The translations under genes were made by a program, and so were the position numbers. Source: Cobetia sp. L2A1 (GTDB taxonomy: Bacteria > Pseudomonadota > Gammaproteobacteria > Pseudomonadales > Halomonadaceae). From it: a stretch of 64,000 bases of DNA. The stretch spans positions 992,001 through 1,056,000 of the forward strand of contig NZ_CP047025.1 of the NCBI RefSeq assembly GCF_009796845.1, in the 5' to 3' direction. The first letter of the stretch is position 1. Each line of letters opens with the position of its first letter. This document shows, one piece after another, positions 39,020 through 47,607 of this stretch. Below the pieces are notes generated by a model. The model saw only the letters and a list, made by a program, of their open reading frames with translations, searched no databases and was not told where the DNA came from.

Positions 39020-40663
39020 TCACATATTCGGATAGTTCGGGCCGCCGCCACCTTCGGGTGCGACCCAGGTGATGTTCTGTGCCGGGTCCTTGATGTCACA
39101 GGTCTTGCAGTGCACGCAGTTCTGGAAGTTGATCTGGAATTGGGGTTCGCCAGCTTCCTCGACGATCTCGTAGACGCCCGCCGGACAGTAACGTTGTGCC
39201 GGTTCGGCAAAGCGCGGCAGGTTATCGCGTATCGGCAGGGCAGGGTCGGCAAGACGTAGATGACAGGGCTGATCTTCTTCGTGATTGGTGTTGGACAGAA
39301 ACACCGAGGACAGCTTGTCGAAGGACAGTTTGCCATCCGGCTTGGGATACTCGATCTTCGTGCACTCATCCGCCGGTCGCATGCGCGCGTAGTCCGGCGT
39401 AGTGTCGTGCAAGGTGGGCAGACGGCCACCGCTCAGTTGATCAAGGAAGTTGTAGGCCCCGCCGAGGAAGGTGCCGTACTTGTGCATGGCCGGACCGAAG
39501 CTGCGTGAGGCTTCAAGCTCCTCGTAGGCCCAGCTATCCTTGAAGCGCTTGCCAAAGTCGACGAGGTCTTCGCCACCTTCATCGCCGCCCTTGATGGCCG
39601 CAAAGACACTTTCCGCCGCGAGCATGCCGGACTTCATCGCGGTGTGCAGGCCCTTGATCTTGGCGAAGTTCAAGGTGCCGGCATCACAACCGATCAGCAG
39701 GCCGCCCGGGAAGCTCATCTTCGGCAAGCAGTTGAGACCACCCTTGGCGATGGCGCGCGCACCGTAAGAGACTCGCTTGCCGCCCGTGAGGTGCTTGGCC
39801 AGTGTCGGGTGCTGCTTCATGCGCTGAAATTCATCGAAGGGAGACAGCCACGGATTGTCATAGGCAAGATCGACGATCAGTCCAACGACGACCTGCTGGT
39901 CATCGGTGTGATACAGGAAGAAGCCGCCCTCGGCGTTACCCTTCAGCGGCCAGCCGCTACCATGCACGACCAGCCCGGGTTGGTGCTGTTCTGCCGGTAC
40001 ATCCCATAGCTCCTTCAGGCCAATGCCGTAGTGCTGGGCATCGGCATCCTTGTCCAGCGCGAAGCGTGAGATCAGTTGCTTGCCAAGATGGCCACGGCAG
40101 CCTTCCGCGAACAGGGTGTACTTGCCGCGCAACTCCATTCCCGGCATGTGGCCATCCTTCTCGCTGCCGTCGGCGGCGACGCCCATGTCACCCACGACGA
40201 TACCGCGTACGGTGCCGTCTTCGCCGTGCAGCACTTCCTGAGCGGCAAAGCCCGGGAAGATCTCGACTCCGAGTTCTTCAGCTTGCTCGCCCAGCCAGCG
40301 GGTCAGATTGCCTGCGCTGATGATGTAGTTACCATCGTTGTGCATGGTCTTGGGCACCAGCGCATTGGGAATGACCTGTGCTTTCTGATCATCCTTGAGC
40401 AGCACGACTTCATCACGGGTGACGGCGGTCTTGAGTGGTGCGCCGCGCTCGGCACAATCAGGGAATAGTTCAGTCAACGCGCGGGGTTCCAGCACGGCAC
40501 CCGACAGGATATGCGCGCCGACTTCGGAGCCTTTCTCGACCACGCAGACGGTCAGCTCATGCTCGGCGTCATTGGCTTGTTGCATCAGTCGGCAAGCCGC
40601 TGCCAGGCCCGAGGGGCCGGCACCGACGATGACCACGTCGAAATCCATGAATTCGCGTTCCAT
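39020..40663 (-). CDS. Electron transfer flavoprotein-ubiquinone oxidoreductase
   Basis: Membrane-associated flavoprotein with a 4Fe-4S cluster that passes electrons from ETF to ubiquinone, linking acyl-CoA and amino-acid dehydrogenation to respiration. The 547-residue form starts MEREFMDFDVVIVGAGPSGLAAA (FAD GxGxxG) behind GAGGAGACG. Other features are GVEIFPGFAAQEVL, the quinone/membrane region and the ferredoxin-like C-terminus with CVHCKTCDIKDPAQNITWV plus the upstream cysteine in RYCPAG, giving four cluster ligands. It is divergent from etfB-etfA. Confidence 0.95.
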   Translation of the reverse strand: MEREFMDFDVVIVGAGPSGLAAACRLMQQANDAEHELTVCVVEKGSEVGAHILSGAVLEPRALTELFPDCAERGAPLKTAVTRDEVVLLKDDQKAQVIPNALVPKTMHNDGNYIISAGNLTRWLGEQAEELGVEIFPGFAAQEVLHGEDGTVRGIVVGDMGVAADGSEKDGHMPGMELRGKYTLFAEGCRGHLGKQLISRFALDKDADAQHYGIGLKELWDVPAEQHQPGLVVHGSGWPLKGNAEGGFFLYHTDDQQVVVGLIVDLAYDNPWLSPFDEFQRMKQHPTLAKHLTGGKRVSYGARAIAKGGLNCLPKMSFPGGLLIGCDAGTLNFAKIKGLHTAMKSGMLAAESVFAAIKGGDEGGEDLVDFGKRFKDSWAYEELEASRSFGPAMHKYGTFLGGAYNFLDQLSGGRLPTLHDTTPDYARMRPADECTKIEYPKPDGKLSFDKLSSVFLSNTNHEEDQPCHLRLADPALPIRDNLPRFAEPAQRYCPAGVYEIVEEAGEPQFQINFQNCVHCKTCDIKDPAQNITWVAPEGGGGPNYPNM

Positions 40664-41401
40664 GACCCGTCTCCTCAATCTTGTCGCCATCAGGGCCCCG
40701 CGGATCCGGCGGGGCGGGCGTGTCACGTCCGGTCTGTACCGGCCGTTGGGATATTGATATCCATCGTGCCGCGTCTAGTCAGGGGCGCAGGCTCGACAGA
40801 GAAAATAGCGTTGCAGCAGCGTTGCCAGCGGTAGAGAGGCATTGTGTTGTCAAGCCGGTAGGCGCTGCCATGCGTGATGTAACCGCCTATCATGCCGCAA
40901 CAGTAGCATTTAAAACGACCGTTTGTTTATTATGCTTGGGTCTGAGGTAATGCCTCTGTGCGACGCGCGTGAGTGTAATGAGATATGCGGTACGCTGAGG
41001 TGCTATGCCGGAATGGTAACTGCTTTCGACGAGTGGGGCAGGTAGGAGTTACGTGGGAATGCGTGGGGCTCAGATAGGGATGGAGTGTGAGTGTTGCAAG
41101 AGTCAAGCTGATGGGTTGCAGGTGGTAAAGGTACTTGGGAGGCTGGTAGGTTTGACCCCAGCAGGCAATTCTGCGCAAGATGCCCCCATGAGAATGACGA
41201 TTTGCTGGCAAGGCAAGGCCGATTGTCAATGATTGGCAAGCAGCGGTCAGCGAGAATCTGGGTCGTGAGGATGAAGCGTCACAATACGCGCTTGTCAGCA
41301 CGACCTATTTTGGATGACATTAACCTATCAAACGCTTGCATGAATCGGGCGGCGCCAGCCACGATGCAGGCTTCGCCCCATGAGAGATCAGCGAGGACAC
41401 C
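40664..41401. other. Divergent regulatory region between ETF-QO and etfBA
   Basis: 738 bases with no supported gene, longer than a divergent promoter needs. It contains the PsrA-like box at 40912-40925 next to a -10-like TATTAT (40928-40933). Small frames in this stretch have no recognisable family. Long leaders for one or both operons are therefore likely. Confidence 0.55.
40912..40925. promoter_or_regulatory. PsrA-like operator in the etf region
   Basis: The sequence AAAAC-GACC-GTTTG matches the PsrA palindrome (G/C)AAAC-N2..4-GTTT(G/C) at all but the first base. In Pseudomonas, PsrA, a TetR-family fatty-acid sensor, controls etf and beta-oxidation genes. TATTAT (40928-40933) lies just beyond it, where a bound repressor would block a rightward promoter. 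Confidence 0.45.
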
Positions 41402-42154
41402 ATGAAAGTACTCGTCGCGGTGAAACGCGTCATCGATTACAACGTCAAGATTCGCGTCAAGGCAGATCAGTCTGATGTCGACCTGACCAACGTCAAGATG
41501 GCCATGAACCCCTTCTGCGAAATTGCCGTGGAAGAGGCTGTTCGCTTGAAGGAAAAAGGCGTGGCGACAGAAGTCATTGCTGTCACCGTCGGCCCGAAGG
41601 CCTCTCAAGAGCAGCTGCGTACCGCGCTGGCGCTGGGAGCTGATCGTGCCATCCAGGTGCTGACTGATGATCCCGTCGGTTCTCTGGCAGTGGCCAAGCT
41701 ACTGGCCAAGGTCGTTGAGGAAGAGCAGCCCGGTCTGGTGATTCTCGGCAAACAGTCCATCGATGCTGACAACAACCAGACCGGTCAGATGCTGGCTGCA
41801 CTCACCGGCATGGGGCAGGGTACCTTCGCCTCGGAAGTGGTCGTGGATGGCGAGAGTGTCAATGTCACGCGTGAGGTTGACGGTGGCCTGCAAACCGTCA
41901 AGTTGCGTTTGCCGGCAGTCGTGACCACAGACCTGCGCCTCAACGAGCCGCGATACGCCAAGCTGCCGGATATCATGAAGGCCAAGAAGAAGCCGCTGGA
42001 CATCAAGACGCCGGAGGACCTGGGGGTTTCGACGGCTTCCAAGGTCACGCTGATCAAGGTGACCTCGCCTGCAGAGCGCAAGGGTGGCATCAAGGTCAGC
42101 TCCGTCGATGAGCTGGTAGATAAACTCAAGAACGAAGCAAAGGTGATCTCATGA
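41402..42154 (+). CDS. etfB: Electron transfer flavoprotein subunit beta
   Basis: AMP-binding small subunit of ETF, 250 residues. Family features: [48 protein letters not shown], and the ETF-beta signature region [27 protein letters not shown]. The C-terminal half gives [19 protein letters not shown]. The ATG follows GAGGACACC. It overlaps etfA by 4 bases. Confidence 0.96.
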   Translation: MKVLVAVKRVIDYNVKIRVKADQSDVDLTNVKMAMNPFCEIAVEEAVRLKEKGVATEVIAVTVGPKASQEQLRTALALGADRAIQVLTDDPVGSLAVAKLLAKVVEEEQPGLVILGKQSIDADNNQTGQMLAALTGMGQGTFASEVVVDGESVNVTREVDGGLQTVKLRLPAVVTTDLRLNEPRYAKLPDIMKAKKKPLDIKTPEDLGVSTASKVTLIKVTSPAERKGGIKVSSVDELVDKLKNEAKVIS

Positions 42155-43077
42155 GCATTCTTGTCATTGCCGATCATCACGATGGCCAACTGACCGGCAC
42201 TACTGCCAATGTGGTCGCCGCAGCAACGGCTATCGGTGGCGACATTGATGTACTGGTCGCGGGTGAGGGTGTCGCTGCCGTCGCTGAACAAGCCGCAACA
42301 CTGGCTGGCGTGAATCGCGTACGTGTGGCCGACAATGCGGCATACGCTCATCAGCTTGCCGAGAATATCTCGGCCCTGGTCGTGGTGCTGGCTGGCGATT
42401 ACAGCCATGTGCTGTCGGGCGCCTCCACCAATGCCAAAAGTTTCATGCCGCGCGTGGCAGCACTGAAGGATGTTGCGCAGATTTCCGAGATCATCGCGGT
42501 AGAAAGTGCTGATACCTTCCGCCGCCCGATCTATGCCGGTAACGCCATCGCGACCGTCAAGAGCGATGACGTGCTCAAGGTCATCACCGTGCGAGCTACC
42601 GGTTTCGATCCGGTTGCTCGTGATGGCAAGGCCACCATCGAAGCGGTGGACGTGGTCGAAGACGCCGGCGTTTCCAGTTTCGTCAATGAGACGCTGGCCG
42701 AGAGTGAGCGTCCGGAGCTGGGTGCAGCCAAGGTCGTGATCTCTGGTGGTCGCGGCATGGGTAACGGCGAGAATTTCACACTGTTGGACGGTATTGCGGA
42801 CAAGCTGGGGGCCGCCATCGGTGCTTCACGTGCTGCGGTCGATGCCGGTTTCGTGCCCAACGACATGCAGGTTGGCCAGACGGGCAAGATCGTCGCGCCG
42901 GATCTGTACATCGCCGTCGGTATTTCGGGGGCGATTCAGCACTTGGCGGGCATGAAGGACTCCAAGGTGATCGTGGCGATCAACAAGGATGAAGACGCGC
43001 CAATCTTCCAAGTGGCAGATTACGGCCTGGTCGGGGATCTCTTCGAGGTGCTCCCGCAGCTTGAAGCCAAGCTGTGA
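42151..43077 (+). CDS. etfA: Electron transfer flavoprotein subunit alpha
   Basis: FAD-binding large subunit, 308 residues. The N-terminal domain starts [14 protein letters not shown]; the C-terminal FAD domain has [61 protein letters not shown], the ETF-alpha signature, and [23 protein letters not shown] [13 protein letters not shown]. With etfB and ETF-QO it forms a complete electron-delivery chain. A terminator follows 54 bases after the stop. Confidence 0.96.
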   Translation: MSILVIADHHDGQLTGTTANVVAAATAIGGDIDVLVAGEGVAAVAEQAATLAGVNRVRVADNAAYAHQLAENISALVVVLAGDYSHVLSGASTNAKSFMPRVAALKDVAQISEIIAVESADTFRRPIYAGNAIATVKSDDVLKVITVRATGFDPVARDGKATIEAVDVVEDAGVSSFVNETLAESERPELGAAKVVISGGRGMGNGENFTLLDGIADKLGAAIGASRAAVDAGFVPNDMQVGQTGKIVAPDLYIAVGISGAIQHLAGMKDSKVIVAINKDEDAPIFQVADYGLVGDLFEVLPQLEAKL

Positions 43078-43130
43078 TATCAGGTGCCGGCATTTGACTG
43101 CTGGTACTCAACAAGGTCGGTAGATCAAGC

Positions 43131-43163
43131 ACGCGACCCGCTTTGGCGGGTCGCGTTTTTTTT
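43131..43163 (+). terminator. Intrinsic terminator of etfBA
   Basis: Inverted repeat ACGCGACCCGC / GCGGGTCGCGT (43131-43141 and 43146-43156) with loop TTTG, followed by a run of eight T. A textbook rho-independent terminator. Confidence 0.93.
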
Positions 43164-43206
43164 GCTCGCGCAGTGCTCAGGGTGATGTGAATCAGATATC
43201 GATCAA

Positions 43207-43258
43207 TTGATAATTGTTCTTGTTTGTAATACCGTATGTGATAGTGATTTGCATTTCC
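43207..43258 (+). promoter_or_regulatory. Fur-like box and promoter candidate of the TonB2-type operon
   Basis: The AT-rich sequence contains -35-like TTGATA (43207-43212) with a weak -10 near 43230, overlapping or next to GATAGTGATTTGCATTTCC (43240-43258), which matches the 19-base Fur consensus GATAATGATAATCATTATC at 13 positions. Iron control fits the TonB-type genes downstream. Confidence 0.5.
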
Positions 43259-43372
43259 ACTCGGGAGTTGCGCTTCCTCTGACCCGCCGTCCTGCGTGAC
43301 AGTGGTCTGGCCGAGAGCGACTTTTCTCGACTCCCGAGGGTGCTTACTTGTCTTGTTTCTCAGGAGATGTCC

Positions 43373-44230
43373 GTGCGGCTTTCGCGTTCCCTTCTTCCCC
43401 GCTCGACACGCGCGTTGGCGAGCTTGCTGCCGGCGCTGGTGCTGATGGTGCCTCTGTCACCTGCCGCCCATGCCGATGACCTGCGCAGCAGCGCAGCCCA
43501 GCATCAGCAAACCCAGCACGAATTCCAGTCACGAATCGATGCTGCCGACGATGAGACTCGCGCACTGCTGGTGCGTCTGCGTGAAGCGCAACAGGAGGCG
43601 TCGCGGCTTGAAAGCTACACCGCTGAGGTCAAGCCCTTGAACGCTGATCGCGCTGCGCGTATCGAGCGTCAGCGCACGGCACTGACCAATCTTGATGCCA
43701 CGCGTGAAGCGCTGCCGGGCTTGCTGCGTCAGCAGGTTGACGAGCTACAGTCCTTCATCGAGCAGGATCTGCCGTTTCTCAAGCAGGAGCGCCTTGCGCG
43801 GGTCGAGCGGCTACGCGACAACCTCTCCAACGCTAGCCTGAGCAACGATGAGCGTCTCGATCAGCTGCTCAATGCTTGGAAGCTCGAGCTGAGCTATGGC
43901 CAAGGACTGGATACCTGGCGGGGCGGTTTGATTGGCGCGGAAGACACCGAGGTGCAATATCTGCGGGTCGGTCGAGTGGGCCTGTATTACCTCGCGATGG
44001 ATGGTCAGTACGGCGGCGCGTGGAAAACCGCGAACGGCAGTTGGCAGGTGCTGGATGACTCCGCACTGGCTGAGCTGCGCTTGGGTATCAGCATGGCGCG
44101 CGATCAGCAGGCACCGAATCTGGTCACATTGCCGCTATCCGTGCCAGTCGAGAGCGTCGAGCTTGAATCGGTGCCAGGCGCAACATCAGCGTCTACCGCT
44201 GCCCCCCGTTCCGAGCAGGAGTCCAGCTGA
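43373..44230 (+). CDS. DUF3450 domain periplasmic protein of the TonB2-type operon
   Basis: A 285-residue exported protein: a basic start and hydrophobic signal segment (ALASLLPALVLMVPLS) end in AHA-DD, a likely signal peptidase I site. The mature part is long alpha-helical coiled coil (QESRLESYTAEVKPLN-type heptads, Arg/Glu/Gln-rich) followed by the DUF3450 region LDTWRGGLIGAEDTEVQYLRVGRVGLYYL. DUF3450 genes start TonB2/TtpC operons in Vibrio and Shewanella. I prefer GTG 43373 because AGGAG lies 7 bases before it; ATG 43367 is too close to that SD sequence and GTG 43340 has none. Confidence 0.85.
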   Translation: MRLSRSLLPRSTRALASLLPALVLMVPLSPAAHADDLRSSAAQHQQTQHEFQSRIDAADDETRALLVRLREAQQEASRLESYTAEVKPLNADRAARIERQRTALTNLDATREALPGLLRQQVDELQSFIEQDLPFLKQERLARVERLRDNLSNASLSNDERLDQLLNAWKLELSYGQGLDTWRGGLIGAEDTEVQYLRVGRVGLYYLAMDGQYGGAWKTANGSWQVLDDSALAELRLGISMARDQQAPNLVTLPLSVPVESVELESVPGATSASTAAPRSEQESS

Positions 44231-45702
44231 TGCCGTTGACTACACAGACCGGACGCACGCCGACCGTTTGCGCTGCTCTCAAGCATGTGCTGCTGGGGGC
44301 AGGCCTGTTTGGCATGCTTTCCATGACGACCTTGCCGGCTTACGCGGTGACGGGCACGACTGATCAGCCCTTGAGTGTCGAGCAGTTCGAGCAGGCGGCG
44401 GGTCAGGCGGAAGGCCGCGACCAGCAACGCCTGTCGACTCTGCTGGAAGACAGTACGGCGCTGAAAGCTGCGGTAACGAAAGCAGAAGCGCAGCGCGACA
44501 CGCTGCGTGAGATGCGCAAGCAGCTCGAGGTGACGGCCAGTGAACAGCAAGCCGTTTTACAAACACTCGATAGCGAGCGTGAAGCAAAGCAAGGCGATCT
44601 CGGGCAGGTCTTCGAGATTGCACGCAAGCACGCTCGCGAAACACGAGAATCGCTGGCAGGTAACTGGTTGCTGGTCGGTGGGCAGGCCCAGCTGCCGGAT
44701 CTGGGCCCACGAGATGAAGTGCCGGGGCGTGAGCGCCTGGCGGCACTGACGGCTGACATGAGCAGCATCGCGCGTGAAAGCGGACGTGCACTGCGCTTCA
44801 AGACAGCGCTTGCAGGTGCTGATGGCAGCATCAAACCCCGCGAGATAGTACGTATCGGCGAGCAGATGGCCTTTAGCGGTGACCACCTGCTGGCTCCGTT
44901 GTCTGAGGATAAGGCGCTGGATGCCGAAAGTGCACTCAAGGGGCTTGGGCTTGCCGGAAAGACACCAGCCGTGGTGCGTGACCAACTGTCTGCCTTCAAT
45001 GCCGGTGATAGTGATCGTTTGAACTTTGATCCGACGGGTGGCGATGTCACCCAGGCCCTGGCGCGTGCACCAGGCCTGATTGAGCGTCTCAAGCAGGGCG
45101 GGGCGGTCGGTTATGTCATCGTTGGACTGGGTGTGCTGGGCCTCATCATCGCGTTTATTCAGCTGATACGCCTGGCGCTGACTCGCCGTGCCGTTCAGCG
45201 GCAGGAGGCCAGTCTTGCGACCTTGCGCGACGATAACCCGCTGGGGCGCGTACTCCAGCGTTTCGAAGGCATGCGTCATGATCACGAACCGGAAGCACTC
45301 GAAGCGCGCCTCGACGAGGCATTGCTGGCGGAGCAGCCTAAGCTTGAGCGTGGTCAGGCACTGGTCAAGCTGTTGGCCGCTATCGCGCCTCTGTTGGGTC
45401 TATTGGGGACGGTAACTGGCATGATCGGCACCTTCCAGTCGATCACTGTCTTTGGCACGGGGGATCCGAAGCTGATGGCAGGCGGCATCTCTCAGGCGCT
45501 GGTCACGACCGTATTGGGTCTCGTGACAGCAGTACCGCTATTGTTCGCGCAGACCGGACTTTCCAGCCTGTCGAAAGGGTTGATGGGGCGTCTGGAAGGG
45601 CGCGCCAGTGCCAAGCTTGCAGATCATCTTGAACGACGTGCGCCGGGCCTGAATGCTGATGTCGGTACCAACGCGCTTCATCGGGAAGCTGAGCATGCCT
45701 GA
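44230..45702 (+). CDS. TtpC-like MotA/TolQ/ExbB protein with periplasmic extension
   Basis: 490 residues. A signal sequence (ALKHVLLGAGLFGMLSMTTLPAYA) is followed by a coiled-coil-rich periplasmic part of about 250 residues, a membrane segment (VGYVIVGLGVLGLIIAFIQLI, near 292-312) and the ExbB/TolQ channel region with IAPLLGLLGTVTGMIGTFQSITVFG and GGISQALVTTVLGLVTAVPLLF. This is the TtpC architecture, which is needed for TonB2-dependent iron transport in Vibrio. The start overlaps the DUF3450 stop (TGATG). Confidence 0.88.
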   Translation: MPLTTQTGRTPTVCAALKHVLLGAGLFGMLSMTTLPAYAVTGTTDQPLSVEQFEQAAGQAEGRDQQRLSTLLEDSTALKAAVTKAEAQRDTLREMRKQLEVTASEQQAVLQTLDSEREAKQGDLGQVFEIARKHARETRESLAGNWLLVGGQAQLPDLGPRDEVPGRERLAALTADMSSIARESGRALRFKTALAGADGSIKPREIVRIGEQMAFSGDHLLAPLSEDKALDAESALKGLGLAGKTPAVVRDQLSAFNAGDSDRLNFDPTGGDVTQALARAPGLIERLKQGGAVGYVIVGLGVLGLIIAFIQLIRLALTRRAVQRQEASLATLRDDNPLGRVLQRFEGMRHDHEPEALEARLDEALLAEQPKLERGQALVKLLAAIAPLLGLLGTVTGMIGTFQSITVFGTGDPKLMAGGISQALVTTVLGLVTAVPLLFAQTGLSSLSKGLMGRLEGRASAKLADHLERRAPGLNADVGTNALHREAEHA

Positions 45703-46345
45703 TTTGCTGGCATCGTCATCGTTGCTGGCGGGTATGCTGGCGCCGATCATGCGGCTGGTCGACAGCGGCGGTCCGCTGATCGTGGTCATCTGTCTGATCG
45801 CCATGTTGCTGTTCGGGCTAGCATTGGAGCGCGGCCTCTATTGGCGCTTGGTGCATCGTCCGGCGCGACAGCGGCTGATTCACGATTGGGTCGCGCGTAG
45901 CGAGCACCATAGCTGGTCGGCACTCACGCATCGTGAGGTATTGACGCGCGCGCTGCTGTCACGCCTGCGCGCTCCGCTGCCCTGGCTCAAGTTGCTGGTG
46001 ATGATCTGTCCGCTGGCGGGCCTTCTAGGCACCGTGACCGGCATGATTCATGTGTTTGATTCGCTGGCGATCGCTGGTACCGGTCAGGCGCGTGCCATGG
46101 CGGACGGCGTGGCACGGGCGACGTTGCCGACCCTGGCTGGCATGGCGGTGGCCGTGGTTGGATTGCTGTTCGTGACGCGTTTCGAGCGTGTCGTACGCCG
46201 TGAAGACCAGCGGCTGCACGACCGCCTGGCGCGTGCCGTTGATGATGCCCGTTCCGGCGAGCCCTCCCTCCGTGAGCTAAAGCCTGCTGCCTCTCGTGTG
46301 GCGGGCTCCGTTTCCTCTGATACAAGTGAGCCCCCACATGCGTAG
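45695..46345 (+). CDS. exbB: ExbB-type proton channel protein of the TonB2 operon
   Basis: 216 residues with three membrane segments: one near residues 20-45 (GGPLIVVICLIAMLLFGLALE) and the pair MICPLAGLLGTVTGMIHVFDSL and TLPTLAGMAVAVVGLLFV. Shorter than TolQ in its cytoplasmic loop, as in ExbB2. The start overlaps the TtpC-like gene's stop by 8 bases, so the two channel-family proteins are coupled. Confidence 0.9.
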   Translation: MPDLLASSSLLAGMLAPIMRLVDSGGPLIVVICLIAMLLFGLALERGLYWRLVHRPARQRLIHDWVARSEHHSWSALTHREVLTRALLSRLRAPLPWLKLLVMICPLAGLLGTVTGMIHVFDSLAIAGTGQARAMADGVARATLPTLAGMAVAVVGLLFVTRFERVVRREDQRLHDRLARAVDDARSGEPSLRELKPAASRVAGSVSSDTSEPPHA

Positions 46346-46736
46346 ACGTCGCATGGATGCCGTCGAAGACAGCGGCGAGATCAACCTGACACCGATGCTG
46401 GATGTCGTCTTCATCATGCTGATCTTCTTCATCGTCACCACCAGTTTCGTCAAGGAATCCGGGGTCGAGATACAGCGTCCTGAAGCCTCGCATGCTACTG
46501 CGCGGCCAGATGCGGCCGTCATGGTGGCTATCACCGCCGAGGGCGCTGTCTGGGTCGATGGCACGCCCGTTGATGCACATCGGGTGGGAGATGCGGTCGC
46601 CGACCTCGCCGATGGTCAGCCGGTGGTGATTCAGGCGGATAGCCGCTCGCGTACCGGACTCTTGATCGAGACGATGGATGCGCTGCGCAGTGCAGGTGTT
46701 CAGGATATTGCGGTTGCCGCATCAAAAGGCGAATGA
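46338..46736 (+). CDS. exbD: ExbD-type biopolymer transport protein of the TonB2 operon
   Basis: 132 residues: basic start MRRRRMDAVEDSGEINL, one membrane segment with the proton-relay Asp in TPMLDVVFIMLIFFIV, then the periplasmic ExbD fold with SHATARPDAAVMVAITAEGAVWVDG. The start lies inside the upstream exbB end (ATGCGTAG). The ATG of tonB follows its stop by one base. Confidence 0.92.
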   Translation: MRRRRMDAVEDSGEINLTPMLDVVFIMLIFFIVTTSFVKESGVEIQRPEASHATARPDAAVMVAITAEGAVWVDGTPVDAHRVGDAVADLADGQPVVIQADSRSRTGLLIETMDALRSAGVQDIAVAASKGE

Positions 46737-46737
46737 G

Positions 46738-47490
46738 ATGACGCGACGCCTGTATGCCAATCGTCTTGTGGGGTTGATCGGTGGTGCCTTTCTGGCGCTG
46801 GCGTTGTTCTACGCGCTGGCATTGCTGGTGGCACCGCCTGTCAATGATGCGCCGCCTCCGGAGCCATTGTCGGTCTCGACCGTCGAGGCTCCGGAGGAGG
46901 CGCCGACGACGGATGCCAGTGCCAGCGAGGCATTGCCGACACCGCCTGCACCCCCGCCTCCGCCGCCCAAGGCGGAGCCGATGCCAGCACCGCAAGTGCA
47001 AAGCCCGATTGCGATTCCTGACGTCAAGGCACCCCTGCCCCCGACGCCAGAGTTGACGCTGGATGACAGCCTGCCACCGCTTGACGTGCAGCGTCCGCCC
47101 AAGCCTACCCCCAAGCCCGAGCCAGCGCCCACTCCGGTAGCCAAGGCCAGTGCGCAGCCCGCGCCCAAGGCGGCAGCGAGTCAGTCAGCGGCCAAGCCCA
47201 GCAAGGCCAAGCCAGCACCGGCGGCGCAGAGTGGTTCACCTCGTCCGACAGTGCGTACGGCGCCGGAATATCCGAGTCGCGCACGCCGGCGAGGCATTGA
47301 AGGTTTTGTGGAAGTCGCCTTCGTGATTCGTCCTGATGGGCATGTCGATGGGAACTCTCTCAAGGTTGTGCGGGCCGAACCTTCGGGTACCTTTGATCGC
47401 GCTGCGCTCAAGGCTATCGCGCGCTGGGAATTTCCGACGGCGGGTACTGCTCGTCAGGCACGCCAGCGACTCGAGTTCCAGTTGCGTTGA
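46738..47490 (+). CDS. tonB: TonB energy-transduction protein
   Basis: Links the ExbB/ExbD motor to TonB-dependent outer-membrane receptors. 250 residues: N-terminal anchor (GLIGGAFLALALFYALALLVAP), a Pro/Ala/Lys/Glu-rich spacer of about 120 residues (PAPPPPPPKAEPMPAP, PPKPTPKPEPAPTP), and the C-terminal TonB domain RTAPEYPSRARRRGIEGFVEV, RPDGHVDGNSLKVVRAEPSGTFDRAALKAI. No receptor gene is in the window, so the ligand is unknown. Confidence 0.93.
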   Translation: MTRRLYANRLVGLIGGAFLALALFYALALLVAPPVNDAPPPEPLSVSTVEAPEEAPTTDASASEALPTPPAPPPPPPKAEPMPAPQVQSPIAIPDVKAPLPPTPELTLDDSLPPLDVQRPPKPTPKPEPAPTPVAKASAQPAPKAAASQSAAKPSKAKPAPAAQSGSPRPTVRTAPEYPSRARRRGIEGFVEVAFVIRPDGHVDGNSLKVVRAEPSGTFDRAALKAIARWEFPTAGTARQARQRLEFQLR

Positions 47491-47607
47491 CGCAACCCAT
47501 GCGAATCGAAAGCGGTGCCGCTTGTTCATGTCTCCTGGGCAGGATGTGGTGTAGAACATAGCAAGGCAGACATGAGGTCTGATACGCAGAAGGCAAAGGA
47601 TATCTGC

